Positions 48,773-56,610 of a stretch of DNA of 64,000 nt are shown piece after piece. Position 1 is the first letter of the stretch, and every line of letters begins with the position of its first letter. Position numbers and translations under genes: made by a program. The stretch comes from Thioalkalivibrio halophilus (GTDB lineage: Bacteria; Pseudomonadota; Gammaproteobacteria; Ectothiorhodospirales; Ectothiorhodospiraceae), in assembly GCF_001995255.1 (NCBI RefSeq), contig NZ_MUZR01000004.1:29528-93527 (forward strand). The letters are read 5' to 3'. A model generated the notes under the pieces. That model worked only from the letters and a program-made list of their open reading frames with translations. It searched no databases and was not told the DNA's origin.

Positions 48773-50065
48773 ATGGCGGAAGCAGTGACGAGCGAAACGC
48801 CCGGGGCCGGCGCCGGCAAAGGCGGGCCACGTACGGCCGTTCTGGTCGTGGATGACTCCAAGGTCATCCGCGTGGCCCTGCAGCGCATCCTCCGGGATAC
48901 CCATACCGTGTACGAGGCCGCGGACGGGGAAGAGGCCTGGGCCCGGATGCAGGAGCAGAACGACATCGGTCTGGTGCTGACTGACCTCTCCATGCCGAAG
49001 CTCGACGGGCAGGATCTCCTGATGCGCATCCGGGACGGCGCCGACGGCGTGCCGGCGGATCTGCCCGTGGGGATCGTTACGGGGCAGGAGAATGACGAAC
49101 AGTCCGAGGAAGACTGGCGTTCCATGGGTGCGAACGCCGTGCTCAAGAAGCCGTTTGTCCCCGGACGGGTCCGCGAGGTCGTGGCCGAGCTCCTGCCCGA
49201 ACACGCCGCACCCGATGAAGAGACCGAGGCCGAGCTGCGCCACCTGCGTGACGAGGTCGAGCGGCTGCGCCGGGAACTCATGCTGCGTCAGAGCTCCTCC
49301 GGCGACCGCGAGCTGCACAACGAACTGGAGCGGCTGCGCCAGGCCCTGGCGGAATCCCGCGATGATGCCACCGCGGCCTATCAGCGCGCCGACGAATATG
49401 AGGAAAAGAGCCGTTCGCTCGAGCAGGAGCTGGAAGAGGCGCGCCAGCGCCTGAGCGAGGCCAGCGAGACCCTGGAGCAGGCACAGGAACAATCGGCGGA
49501 GGAGGCCGGGGCCGCGTCCGACGACGACCGCCAGCAGCGGGTGACCGAGCTGGAAGGCGAGGTGATCCGGCTGGAGCACGAGCTGGTCGAGCTGGAGCGC
49601 GAACGGGACAAGGCCCGGGAAGAGCGGGATGCGGCAAACAAGACCGCCGAGCGCCTGCGCAGGGAGCGCAATCAGCAGACCGAGCGCGCATCGGCTGCCG
49701 AGACTGCACAGCACGAGCTGAAGACGCAGTGCTCCGATCAGGGGAGTACGCTGGGTCAGCTCCGCGCCAGCCTTGAACAGCGGGAACGCGAGCTGTCCGA
49801 GGCGGTGCACAAGAACAAGTCCCTGCGCGCGCGCATCCGTGATCTGGAGCTGGAGCTCAACGGGGGGCCGAAGGCCGCGCCGGTGGCCGAGGAGTCTTCC
49901 ACTGACCAGGGGGGGGAGCCCCCGACCCCGACCGGCTCCGGGAAAGCCAGCTTCGATCCGCCCAGTGATCGCCTGTGGTCGCGGCCATGGTTCCGCGGGG
50001 TGCTGGTGGCCGCGGTGCTGGCCGTGATCTTCCTGGGCGTACTGATCTACCTCCGGGGGTTCTGA
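48773..50065 (+). CDS. Response regulator with long coiled coil and C-terminal membrane anchor
   Basis: A 430-aa protein of unusual build. Residues about 20-142 form a receiver domain (acidic D27/D28 in VLVVDDSKV, phospho-acceptor D71 in LTDLSMP, T103, K126). Residues about 150-375 form a heptad-rich coiled coil dominated by Glu, Arg, Leu and Ala. A disordered Pro/Ser/Gly linker follows, and one hydrophobic helix (about 408-427) ends in YLRGF. No output domain is present. The product would be tail-anchored with the receiver in the cytoplasm. The ATG follows AGGGGG. No kinase is adjacent. Confidence 0.85.
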   Translation: MAEAVTSETPGAGAGKGGPRTAVLVVDDSKVIRVALQRILRDTHTVYEAADGEEAWARMQEQNDIGLVLTDLSMPKLDGQDLLMRIRDGADGVPADLPVGIVTGQENDEQSEEDWRSMGANAVLKKPFVPGRVREVVAELLPEHAAPDEETEAELRHLRDEVERLRRELMLRQSSSGDRELHNELERLRQALAESRDDATAAYQRADEYEEKSRSLEQELEEARQRLSEASETLEQAQEQSAEEAGAASDDDRQQRVTELEGEVIRLEHELVELERERDKAREERDAANKTAERLRRERNQQTERASAAETAQHELKTQCSDQGSTLGQLRASLEQRERELSEAVHKNKSLRARIRDLELELNGGPKAAPVAEESSTDQGGEPPTPTGSGKASFDPPSDRLWSRPWFRGVLVAAVLAVIFLGVLIYLRGF

Positions 50066-50100
50066 GCCCCCCGGAGGTTCGTGCAGCGCCCGCGTCGGGT

Positions 50101-50898
50101 CTACTTCAGGCGACGCTCCAGGGCCCCCAGCAGGTGCTGCCAGGAATCCCGGTCGGCGCGTTCGTCATAGCCCACCGGCATGTCGAAGCGCTCGGCGATG
50201 CTGTCGGCGTCGGGGTTGGTAAAGCTGTGCAGCACGCCACCGAAATCCACCAGGGTCCAGTCCGCGTCGGCGTTGTCCATCTCCTCGCGGAAGGCATCCA
50301 CCTGTTCCTTCGGCACCATCGGGTCGGCCGCGCCATTGAAGACCAGGACTTCGGGCTTCAGGGTGTCGGCCGACGCCGGGTGCTCGGTGGCCAGTGCGCC
50401 ATGGAAGCTTGCCACCACGGCCAGATCGGCTCCGGCGCGTGCTGCTTCCAGCGCCACCGTGCCGCCAAAGCAGTAGCCCACGGCCGCCACCGGCTGGTCC
50501 GCGGTCTGATCGTGGCCGCGCAGGTAGTCATGCGCTGCGCCGAAGCGCTCTAGCATCATGTCCCGGTTTTCGCGCACCTGCCCGGCGAATTCGCCGGCCT
50601 CGGACGGATGGTCCGCGGTGCGGCCGTCGCCGTACATGTCCAGCGAGAAGGCGGTGTAGCCTTCCGCGGCCAGCTGCTCGGCGCGGCTGCGGGCGTAGTC
50701 GTTGTGTCCCCACCATTCGTGGACCACCAGCACGCCCGGGCGCGGACCGTCGACCGACGGATCCCAGGCGATAAAGCCCTCGAAGGTCTGGCCGTCGTGC
50801 TCGTAGGTCACGGATTCGGTGTGCAGGTCGGCCAGCGCCAGGCCGGGGAACAGTGCGGCCAGCGCCACGGCGGCACTCAGGGTTCGCAGTGGTTGCAT
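50101..50898 (-). CDS. Dienelactone hydrolase family protein, secreted
   Basis: A 265-aa alpha/beta hydrolase with a signal peptide (LSAAVALAALFPGLALAD). It has VLVVHEWWGHNDYARSRAEQLA, the nucleophile cysteine in VGYCFGGTVAL (about residue 142), the acid in VFNGAADPMVP and the histidine in VLHSFTNPDAD. The Cys nucleophile is typical of dienelactone hydrolases, although the natural substrate is not known and there is no aromatic degradation pathway nearby. It ends 35 bp from the response regulator stop (convergent). Confidence 0.88.
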   Translation of the reverse strand: MQPLRTLSAAVALAALFPGLALADLHTESVTYEHDGQTFEGFIAWDPSVDGPRPGVLVVHEWWGHNDYARSRAEQLAAEGYTAFSLDMYGDGRTADHPSEAGEFAGQVRENRDMMLERFGAAHDYLRGHDQTADQPVAAVGYCFGGTVALEAARAGADLAVVASFHGALATEHPASADTLKPEVLVFNGAADPMVPKEQVDAFREEMDNADADWTLVDFGGVLHSFTNPDADSIAERFDMPVGYDERADRDSWQHLLGALERRLK

Positions 50899-51054
50899 GG
50901 GGTGTCTCCTTGTCGAATCGCCGAATCGGCTTTTCGAGTATGGTCCCGCTCCGGAATGCGAACAAGAGCGCCCGTTCCGGGATGCGTCGGGGCAGCGCAG
51001 GGGCTAAGCTTGAGGAGCGGCGCGGAAGGGCAATGCCGCACGGGAGGAGATCCG

Positions 51055-51948
51055 ATGAGCGACGAGACGGGCTTTGCAAGCCTTGAGGCCCGGGTGGAGG
51101 CGGCGGACCGGCTGCTGGCCATGCCGCAGGTGGTTTTCGAGGTCTCGCGGCTGCTGGACGACGACGAAAGCACCCAGCCGCAGATCGCTGCGGCGCTCGG
51201 GCGTGATCCCGGTCTGGTGGCCCATGTGCTGCGGCTGGCCAACAGCCCCGCCTATGCGCCGGCCCGTGGTGTGGATTCGATCGAGCGGGCGGTGGCGATG
51301 CTGGGGCGCGACGTCCTGCAGCGTCTGGTGGTGGCGAGTGCCGTGACGCGCTCCATGAACACCCTCCCCGAGCAGGAGCGTCTGCCGCTGGAGACCTTCT
51401 GGCGTCATTCGGCCTACTGCGCCGTCATCGCCCGGCAGCTGGCGCAGGAGGTGGCCCCGCGTGCGGCCGGCGTGGTCTTTCTGGCGGGATTGCTGCACGA
51501 CCTGGGCAAGCTGCTGCTGTTCTCGCAGTCGCCCGAAGCGGCACACCGCGCCTTTCTGGCGAGCCTGGATACCGCGCAGGGCCCGTCGCCGCAGGCCGCC
51601 GAGCGCGAACAGATGGGCTTCGACCATGCCCGTCTGGGCGGGGCGCTGGCCGAGCGCTGGGGGCTGCCCGAGGCCCTGGTGGAGGGTATTGCCTGGCACC
51701 ATGATCCGCTGTCCGCCAGCGATCGCCATCGACCCTCGGTGGCGCTGGTGCATCTGGCCAACACCGGCGCTCACCTCGCCGAGATCGATTCGCGCGACTG
51801 GGCCGATGCGCCGCCGCTGGAAGAACAGGCCTGGGCGATCGCCGGGGTCTCGCCGGAGATGCTGCTGCAGGCGGTGGAAGACGCCCAGCACGAGGTCCTG
51901 GCGGTGCAGGCCCTGTCCGATCCGGAGGTGGGTACGCCGGCCGGCTGA
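51055..51948 (+). CDS. HDOD domain signalling protein
   Basis: A 297-aa protein made almost entirely of an HDOD domain, a catalytically degenerate relative of HD hydrolases used in signalling. It has LRLANSPAYAPARGVDSIERAVAMLG, the LLHDLGKLLLF segment (HD retained) and the GIAWHHDPL segment. Such proteins often act with c-di-GMP or two-component networks; the nearby response regulator and GGDEF enzyme are compatible but not proof. The ATG at 51055 follows GGGAGGAG. Confidence 0.9.
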   Translation: MSDETGFASLEARVEAADRLLAMPQVVFEVSRLLDDDESTQPQIAAALGRDPGLVAHVLRLANSPAYAPARGVDSIERAVAMLGRDVLQRLVVASAVTRSMNTLPEQERLPLETFWRHSAYCAVIARQLAQEVAPRAAGVVFLAGLLHDLGKLLLFSQSPEAAHRAFLASLDTAQGPSPQAAEREQMGFDHARLGGALAERWGLPEALVEGIAWHHDPLSASDRHRPSVALVHLANTGAHLAEIDSRDWADAPPLEEQAWAIAGVSPEMLLQAVEDAQHEVLAVQALSDPEVGTPAG

Positions 51949-52011
51949 TGGCCATGCGAGAACCCGGGCGGGGCGTCGGCGGTCTACCGGAATGACTGTG
52001 AGGAACTTGCC

Positions 52012-52650
52012 ATGCCCCGTTGCTCCCGCGCTCGCTCTGTTCCCGGAATACCGTGTTCCAGCCGCATGGTCCGGTTGGCACTGCTGCTGATCGTCGGCCT
52101 CGGCGTGGCCGGCTGCGCCTCGGTGCCCGAACGGCTGGGGCCGCTTCCCGACCAGCGCCTGGATCTGGCCGCGGTGCGTGCCGATGTGGCTGCCGCCGAA
52201 GGTGCGCTCGTGGTCTGGGGCGGGGTGGTCGCAGAGGTCGAGAATACTGACGACGGGACCCGCCTGGAGATCGTCGCGCGCCCTCTGGGACGCGATGCGC
52301 GGCCGCGGGAAACCGATGTCTCCCCCGGGCGGTTTCGCGTGTGCGCGGACGACTTCCTCGAACCGCGAGACCATGCCCCGGGGCGCGAGGTGACCGTGCG
52401 CGGACGGATTGCGGGCAGCGAAGAAGGCCGCATTGGCGAGCATGCCTACGAGTTCGTGCGGCTGGAGGCCGAGGTCGTGCATCTCTGGGACCGACGTCCG
52501 TTTCCGCAGGACCGGCGGTACGATCCCTGGTACGACCCGTGGTATGACCCGTGGTACCACTCGGGCATGCCCCGCGGTTACTACGGGCCCGGCTGGCGTC
52601 ACCCCCGTCCGCTGCATCACCATCCGTATCACGACGGGCACTTCCGGTGA
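52012..52650 (+). CDS. Slp family outer membrane lipoprotein with C-terminal DPWY repeats
   Basis: A 212-aa lipoprotein of the Slp (starvation lipoprotein) family. The start at 52012 has GAGGA 7 nt upstream, whereas the internal ATG at 52066, close to the hydrophobic core, has none; the lipobox is LGVAGC (C35). The body has the Slp pattern VVWGGVVAEVEN, GRFRV and PGREVTVRGRIAG. The C terminus carries three DPWY units in a row followed by a His-, Pro- and Gly-rich tail. A second Slp gene follows at once, apparently by tandem duplication. Confidence 0.85.
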   Translation: MPRCSRARSVPGIPCSSRMVRLALLLIVGLGVAGCASVPERLGPLPDQRLDLAAVRADVAAAEGALVVWGGVVAEVENTDDGTRLEIVARPLGRDARPRETDVSPGRFRVCADDFLEPRDHAPGREVTVRGRIAGSEEGRIGEHAYEFVRLEAEVVHLWDRRPFPQDRRYDPWYDPWYDPWYHSGMPRGYYGPGWRHPRPLHHHPYHDGHFR

Positions 52651-52655
52651 ATCCG

Positions 52656-53183
52656 ATGTACGAATACAGATCCGGTAACCGTTGTTTGTCCCGTCGCGTG
52701 TCGGGCGTTGCGCGGGCTCTCCTGGCGGTCCTGCTGGCGCTGGTGCTCGCGGGTTGCGCGGCCACGCCGCTGGAGGCGCCGCGCCCCGCCGAACCGGTGG
52801 AGCCGCGCGCGGTTACCGCCGAGCGGCTGCCGCAGACCGACCAGATGTGGGGCGGCGTCATCGCCGAGGTCGACCACGGCCCCGAAACCACCGTGCTCGA
52901 GGTTCTGGCCTATCCGTTACGGGGGCAGGAGCCACGCACCGGGGCGGCCAGTCAGGGGCGTTTCCGGGTCGTGGTGGACGGCTTCCTCGATCCGGTGGAT
53001 TATCGCCCCGGGCGCCGCGTGACGGCCACCGGGCCGGTCACCGCGGTGGAGACTGGCCGGATCGGCGAGGCGGAATATCGCTTCCCGGTGCTGGAAGCCC
53101 GGCAGCTGCACCTGTGGCCGGTGGGCGCGCCGTCCGCACCCGGCCGCGTGAACTTCGGCATCGGTATCGGGATCGGACTGTGA
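52656..53183 (+). CDS. Slp family outer membrane lipoprotein, second copy
   Basis: A 175-aa Slp-type lipoprotein with lipobox LVLAGC. It shares with its neighbour the segments MWGGVIAEVDHG, QGRFRVVVDGFLDPVDYRPGR and TGRIGEAEYRFPVLEA. It lacks the repeat tail and ends in an alternating Gly-Ile stretch. The ATG at 52656 is used; a GTG at 52647 that overlaps the previous stop (GTGA) is equally possible and would add three residues. The pair is probably cotranscribed. Confidence 0.83.
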   Translation: MYEYRSGNRCLSRRVSGVARALLAVLLALVLAGCAATPLEAPRPAEPVEPRAVTAERLPQTDQMWGGVIAEVDHGPETTVLEVLAYPLRGQEPRTGAASQGRFRVVVDGFLDPVDYRPGRRVTATGPVTAVETGRIGEAEYRFPVLEARQLHLWPVGAPSAPGRVNFGIGIGIGL

Positions 53184-53213
53184 CGTTTCCAATCGTTCTA
53201 TTCAGGGAGTGAC

Positions 53214-54212
53214 ATGCAAGCCATTCTGTTCAACGAGCCCGGCTCCGCCGACGTTTTATACCTGGGCGAATGCCCCGATCCGGTGATCCGCGAACCCGAC
53301 GAGGTGCGCGTGCGCCTGCTGGCGGCCGGCGTGAACCCGGTCGACACCAAGGTCCGTGCCGGTGGCATGCTGGTCGAGGGCGCGCCGCACAACACCCCCG
53401 GCTGCGACGGGGTGGGTGTTGTCGAGGCCTGCGGCGACGCGGTGAAGCACGTTCGCCCGGGGCAGCGCGTGGCGTTCTGTTTCGGTGGCACCGGCGCCGA
53501 TCCGGGGACCTGTGCCGAACAGGCGCTGGTGCCCGAGGCTGCCCTGGTGCCCGTCCCCGACGGAGTCTCCGACGCCGAAGCGGCGGCCCTGCCGCTGGCC
53601 TGGATTACCGCCCGGGAAGCGCTGTTCGACCGTGGCGGGCTGCAGAAGGGCGACTATGTCCTGGTCCATGCGGCCAGTGGAGGAGTCGGACAGATGGCGG
53701 TCCAGCTGGCGCGGGCCGCCGGTGCCCGAGTGCTCGGGCTGGTGCGCAGCGATGCCGGTGTGGAGGTGATGCATGCCCTGGGGGCGGATCACGTGGACAT
53801 CCGCAGTGACCGAGCCGCGACGGATATCGCCGCCTTCACTGACGGGCGTTATTTCGACCTGGTGCTGGATACCGTCGGCGGTGACACCTTCGTCGAGGGA
53901 CTGGGGCAGATCCGCTTCGGCGGCCGCCTGGTGACCCTGCTGGCACCCCCCGACGGCATGGACTGGAACCCGGCGCGGCTGCAGAACGCGGCCATCCATC
54001 TGGAGCTGATGCTCACCCCGATGCTGCAGCGCAGCCGGACGGGGCTGGCGCGCCAGGCGAAGGTCGTGGCCGATGGCCTCGCGCGACTGGCCGCCGGTAC
54101 TCTGGAGGTCAATGTCGAGGATGTCCTGCCGCTGGCGCAGACCGCGGAGGCGCACCGGCGGATCGAGGCCGGCGGGCGCCGGGGCAAGCTGGTGCTGCGT
54201 ATCCCCGATTGA
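53214..54212 (+). CDS. Zinc-independent MDR family NADPH:quinone oxidoreductase
   Basis: A 332-aa medium-chain dehydrogenase/reductase. It has the N-terminal GroES-like domain (VRVRLLAAGVNPVDTKVRAGG), PGCDGVGVVEACG, and the Rossmann motif HAASGGVGQMAVQLARAAGA (about residues 148-167, AxxGGVG). The structural zinc cysteines are absent, which points to the quinone oxidoreductase branch. The final codons lie in a 15-bp tandem duplication. The substrate is not known. Confidence 0.88.
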   Translation: MQAILFNEPGSADVLYLGECPDPVIREPDEVRVRLLAAGVNPVDTKVRAGGMLVEGAPHNTPGCDGVGVVEACGDAVKHVRPGQRVAFCFGGTGADPGTCAEQALVPEAALVPVPDGVSDAEAAALPLAWITAREALFDRGGLQKGDYVLVHAASGGVGQMAVQLARAAGARVLGLVRSDAGVEVMHALGADHVDIRSDRAATDIAAFTDGRYFDLVLDTVGGDTFVEGLGQIRFGGRLVTLLAPPDGMDWNPARLQNAAIHLELMLTPMLQRSRTGLARQAKVVADGLARLAAGTLEVNVEDVLPLAQTAEAHRRIEAGGRRGKLVLRIPD

Positions 54213-54235
54213 GGCGGGCCCGATTGAGGCGGGCC
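54206..54235 (+). repeat. 15-bp perfect tandem duplication over the oxidoreductase stop codon
   Basis: CGATTGAGGCGGGCC occurs twice head to tail (54206-54220 and 54221-54235). The first copy includes the final Asp codon and the TGA stop. It is probably a replication-slippage event. Confidence 0.9.
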
Positions 54236-54254
54236 TGACTGAGAAGCCGGTTGT

Positions 54255-55469
54255 TCAGCCGCCGAAAAGGTGGCTGAATACCCGCGCACCGCCGATGTAG
54301 GTGCCGGCGGCGGAGCCCAGGGTGGTCAGCAGAAACACGAGCAGCACGCGGGAGACGCGGTTTTGCCACCACCCGCGGGCGTGGGTGGTGTCCTGGGGCA
54401 GGCGGGCAAAATCGGACACGCGGGGCTTGCGCAGGAAGATCTCCGCGGCGGCGGCGACAAAACCGACACCGATGGTGGGGTTCAGGGAGGTCAGCGGGGC
54501 GGCCAGCGCGGCGGTCAGGAGGGTCAGCGGATGGGCCAGGGCGATCGCCGCTCCCACCGCGGCCAGGCCGCCATTGATGACCACCCAGTCGATGATCATC
54601 CGGATGCCGATGTCGGGGTTGCGCAGGAATCCGATCACGAAGCCGGTGAGGATCACCCCGACCACGACCCACGGGATGACCTTCGGCCAGCGGGCCTTCG
54701 GCGGGGCCTGGTCGAGTTCGTCCAGGATCTCGTCGGGCGGCCGTTGCTGCTGACCGATCTGTTCGGCGATGCCGGCCAGATGCCCGGCGCCGACCACTGC
54801 GAGGATGCGCCGGTGCTCGCCGCTGGCGGCCATGCGGCGCAGATGCGCGGCCATGTACAGGTCGCGTTCGTGGATCAGCGTGCCGTACAGGGCCTCCGAC
54901 TGTTCGGCGAACTCGCTGAAGGTGTTTTCCAGCATGTCGCCTTCCTTCAGACGCTCGATCTCGCTCTCGTCGATCTTTTCGCGGCTGAGCACGCTGCCCA
55001 GCAGGCCGCCGACCAGGCCCATGCGCTGCCACCACGGCACGGCCCGGTAGGTGCGTCGGAGGGTCAGTCCCAGGTCGCGGTCGATCAGCGCCAGCGGCAC
55101 GCCCTGATCCAGGGCGCCGTCCATGGCCGCGCGCATTTCCGCCCCCGGCTCAATCCCGTACTGCTCGGCCAGACGCTGCTGATAGGCCCCCAGGGCGAGA
55201 CTGGCGGCGATCATCGGGGCCTGGCCCTGACGGATCACGCTGAACAGGTCCATCCGGCCCAGCGCATCCGGGTCCAGCATGGCCCGCTGGCGGCTCTCGC
55301 ACAGCTCGATGGCGACCGCGTCGAAGCTTTCGGTGTCGATCAGGCTGCGTACCCGGTCCGCGCTGGCCCGCGAGACATGGGCGGTGCCCAGCAGCACGAC
55401 CTCGGTGTCCCCCAGCTGCAGTACGCGATGGGGTTCGCTGGCGATCAGGTCCTCGACGTTCGGAGTCAT
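54255..55469 (-). CDS. TraB/PrgY family membrane protein
   Basis: A 404-aa protein related to TraB/PrgY, named for enterococcal pheromone shutdown and linked to the Tiki protease superfamily. The N-terminal domain has VVLLGTAHVSRASADRV (the conserved GTAH), IELCESRQ and the later GxGH in VVGAGHLAGI. Four hydrophobic segments follow (about residues 266-286, 295-325, 330-355 and 378-400). Its bacterial role is not established. A Glu-rich linker connects the two halves. Confidence 0.88.
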   Translation of the reverse strand: MTPNVEDLIASEPHRVLQLGDTEVVLLGTAHVSRASADRVRSLIDTESFDAVAIELCESRQRAMLDPDALGRMDLFSVIRQGQAPMIAASLALGAYQQRLAEQYGIEPGAEMRAAMDGALDQGVPLALIDRDLGLTLRRTYRAVPWWQRMGLVGGLLGSVLSREKIDESEIERLKEGDMLENTFSEFAEQSEALYGTLIHERDLYMAAHLRRMAASGEHRRILAVVGAGHLAGIAEQIGQQQRPPDEILDELDQAPPKARWPKVIPWVVVGVILTGFVIGFLRNPDIGIRMIIDWVVINGGLAAVGAAIALAHPLTLLTAALAAPLTSLNPTIGVGFVAAAAEIFLRKPRVSDFARLPQDTTHARGWWQNRVSRVLLVFLLTTLGSAAGTYIGGARVFSHLFGG

Positions 55470-55533
55470 GTTCGGGCCGGTGGGCTGTTTTCGGGTGATC
55501 GAATCCTATCAGGCTCGTTCGCCGCCTGCCGGT

Positions 55534-56610
55534 TCACGGGGCGGGCCGCAACGGCTCACCCGGGGTCTCCGGCCCGTCCGCCGGGCCGCGCAGGGACTCC
55601 AGACGCTCCAGCACGCGCCGGCCGCGTTCACGGGCGCTGCGCAGCCCGGCGTGTTCGGGATCGAGTTCCAGGGCGCGTTCCCAGGTGTCCAGGGCGTCGT
55701 GAATGCGGCCGGCGGCGTAATGCGCGCTACCCTGTTCCAGCAGCTCGGCCGTGTGTGCGTCGCGTTGTTCTTCCCAGCGCTCGCACAGGGCATCGTGGCG
55801 GTCACGAGCGCTGTCACCCAGGCGGTCGGTGGCGATATTGCGGCAATGCTGCCGGGCCGCGATCAGGTCTTCCTCGTGCAGCGCGCGTTCCAGTGCATCC
55901 AGCAGCGCCGTGCTGTCTTCCTGATTCACTGGTTCGGGGTCCGGCCGGATCTCGGCTTCCAGCTCGGCGATGCGCCGGTCGCGTTCCGGGTCGGGTTCGA
56001 GTTCGCGCGCCAGTCGCAGACGCTCCAGTGCGGTCTCGGGGGCGGCGTCGCGGGCGTCGCGGTCGAGCTCGGCGGCGATGCGGGCGCCACGGCGGCGCAG
56101 ATCGTCGATGTTTTCGGGCAGGGTGTCGTCGTCACGCGCCAGCGGCTGCATGATGTCCAGCAGTCGCAGGCGTTCGGCCAGGGCCTGCGCCTCCATCACT
56201 CGGTGGCGGCGCTCCAGGGCGCTGAGACCGGTTCGGCGGTCACGTTCCAGCTCGGCGATGCGGCGCTGGCGTTCCTCGCTGGCCGGCAGTCGGGCATCGG
56301 CCTCCTCAAGGATGTCCAGGGCCCGCCCCACGGCACCTTCGGCCGCCTGGTTCCCGGCCTCGCGCAGGGCGTTCTCGGCGGCCTCGGCCGCGCGGGCCTC
56401 GATGGTCTCGCGACGGTCTTTGCGCGCTGCCCGCTCCTCGTCGGGCAGCGCGTCGAGGGTTTCCAGTGCCGCCCGATATTCGCCTTCGGCCACCAGCCGG
56501 TCGACGCGCGTGTCAGGGTCCTGAAGCGGCTCCAGCAGGGCGCAGCCGTGCAGCGTGGCGAGCGCCAGCAGCACCGCGAGCAGGGTGTAACGGATCCGGC
56601 GTCGAGTCAT
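55534..56610 (-). CDS. TPR-type lipoprotein, coupled to the adenylate cyclase
   Basis: A 358-aa predicted lipoprotein (signal ending LATLHGC, C23) with helical repeats rich in Glu, Arg, Ala and Leu. A recognisable TPR (HYAAGRIHDALDTWERALELDPEHAGL) lies near the C terminus (about residues 305-331). It has no catalytic motif that I recognise. Its ATG overlaps the stop of the cyclase gene by 4 bp, so it is made with the cyclase and may be its envelope partner or sensor; this is inferred from the gene order. Confidence 0.8.
   Translation of the reverse strand: MTRRRIRYTLLAVLLALATLHGCALLEPLQDPDTRVDRLVAEGEYRAALETLDALPDEERAARKDRRETIEARAAEAAENALREAGNQAAEGAVGRALDILEEADARLPASEERQRRIAELERDRRTGLSALERRHRVMEAQALAERLRLLDIMQPLARDDDTLPENIDDLRRRGARIAAELDRDARDAAPETALERLRLARELEPDPERDRRIAELEAEIRPDPEPVNQEDSTALLDALERALHEEDLIAARQHCRNIATDRLGDSARDRHDALCERWEEQRDAHTAELLEQGSAHYAAGRIHDALDTWERALELDPEHAGLRSARERGRRVLERLESLRGPADGPETPGEPLRPAP

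Noticed and set aside
54270..56153. Long plus-strand open frame opposite the TraB and TPR genes
   Set aside because: Antisense shadow; the TraB protein has GTAH and membrane segments, and the frame here has no motif.
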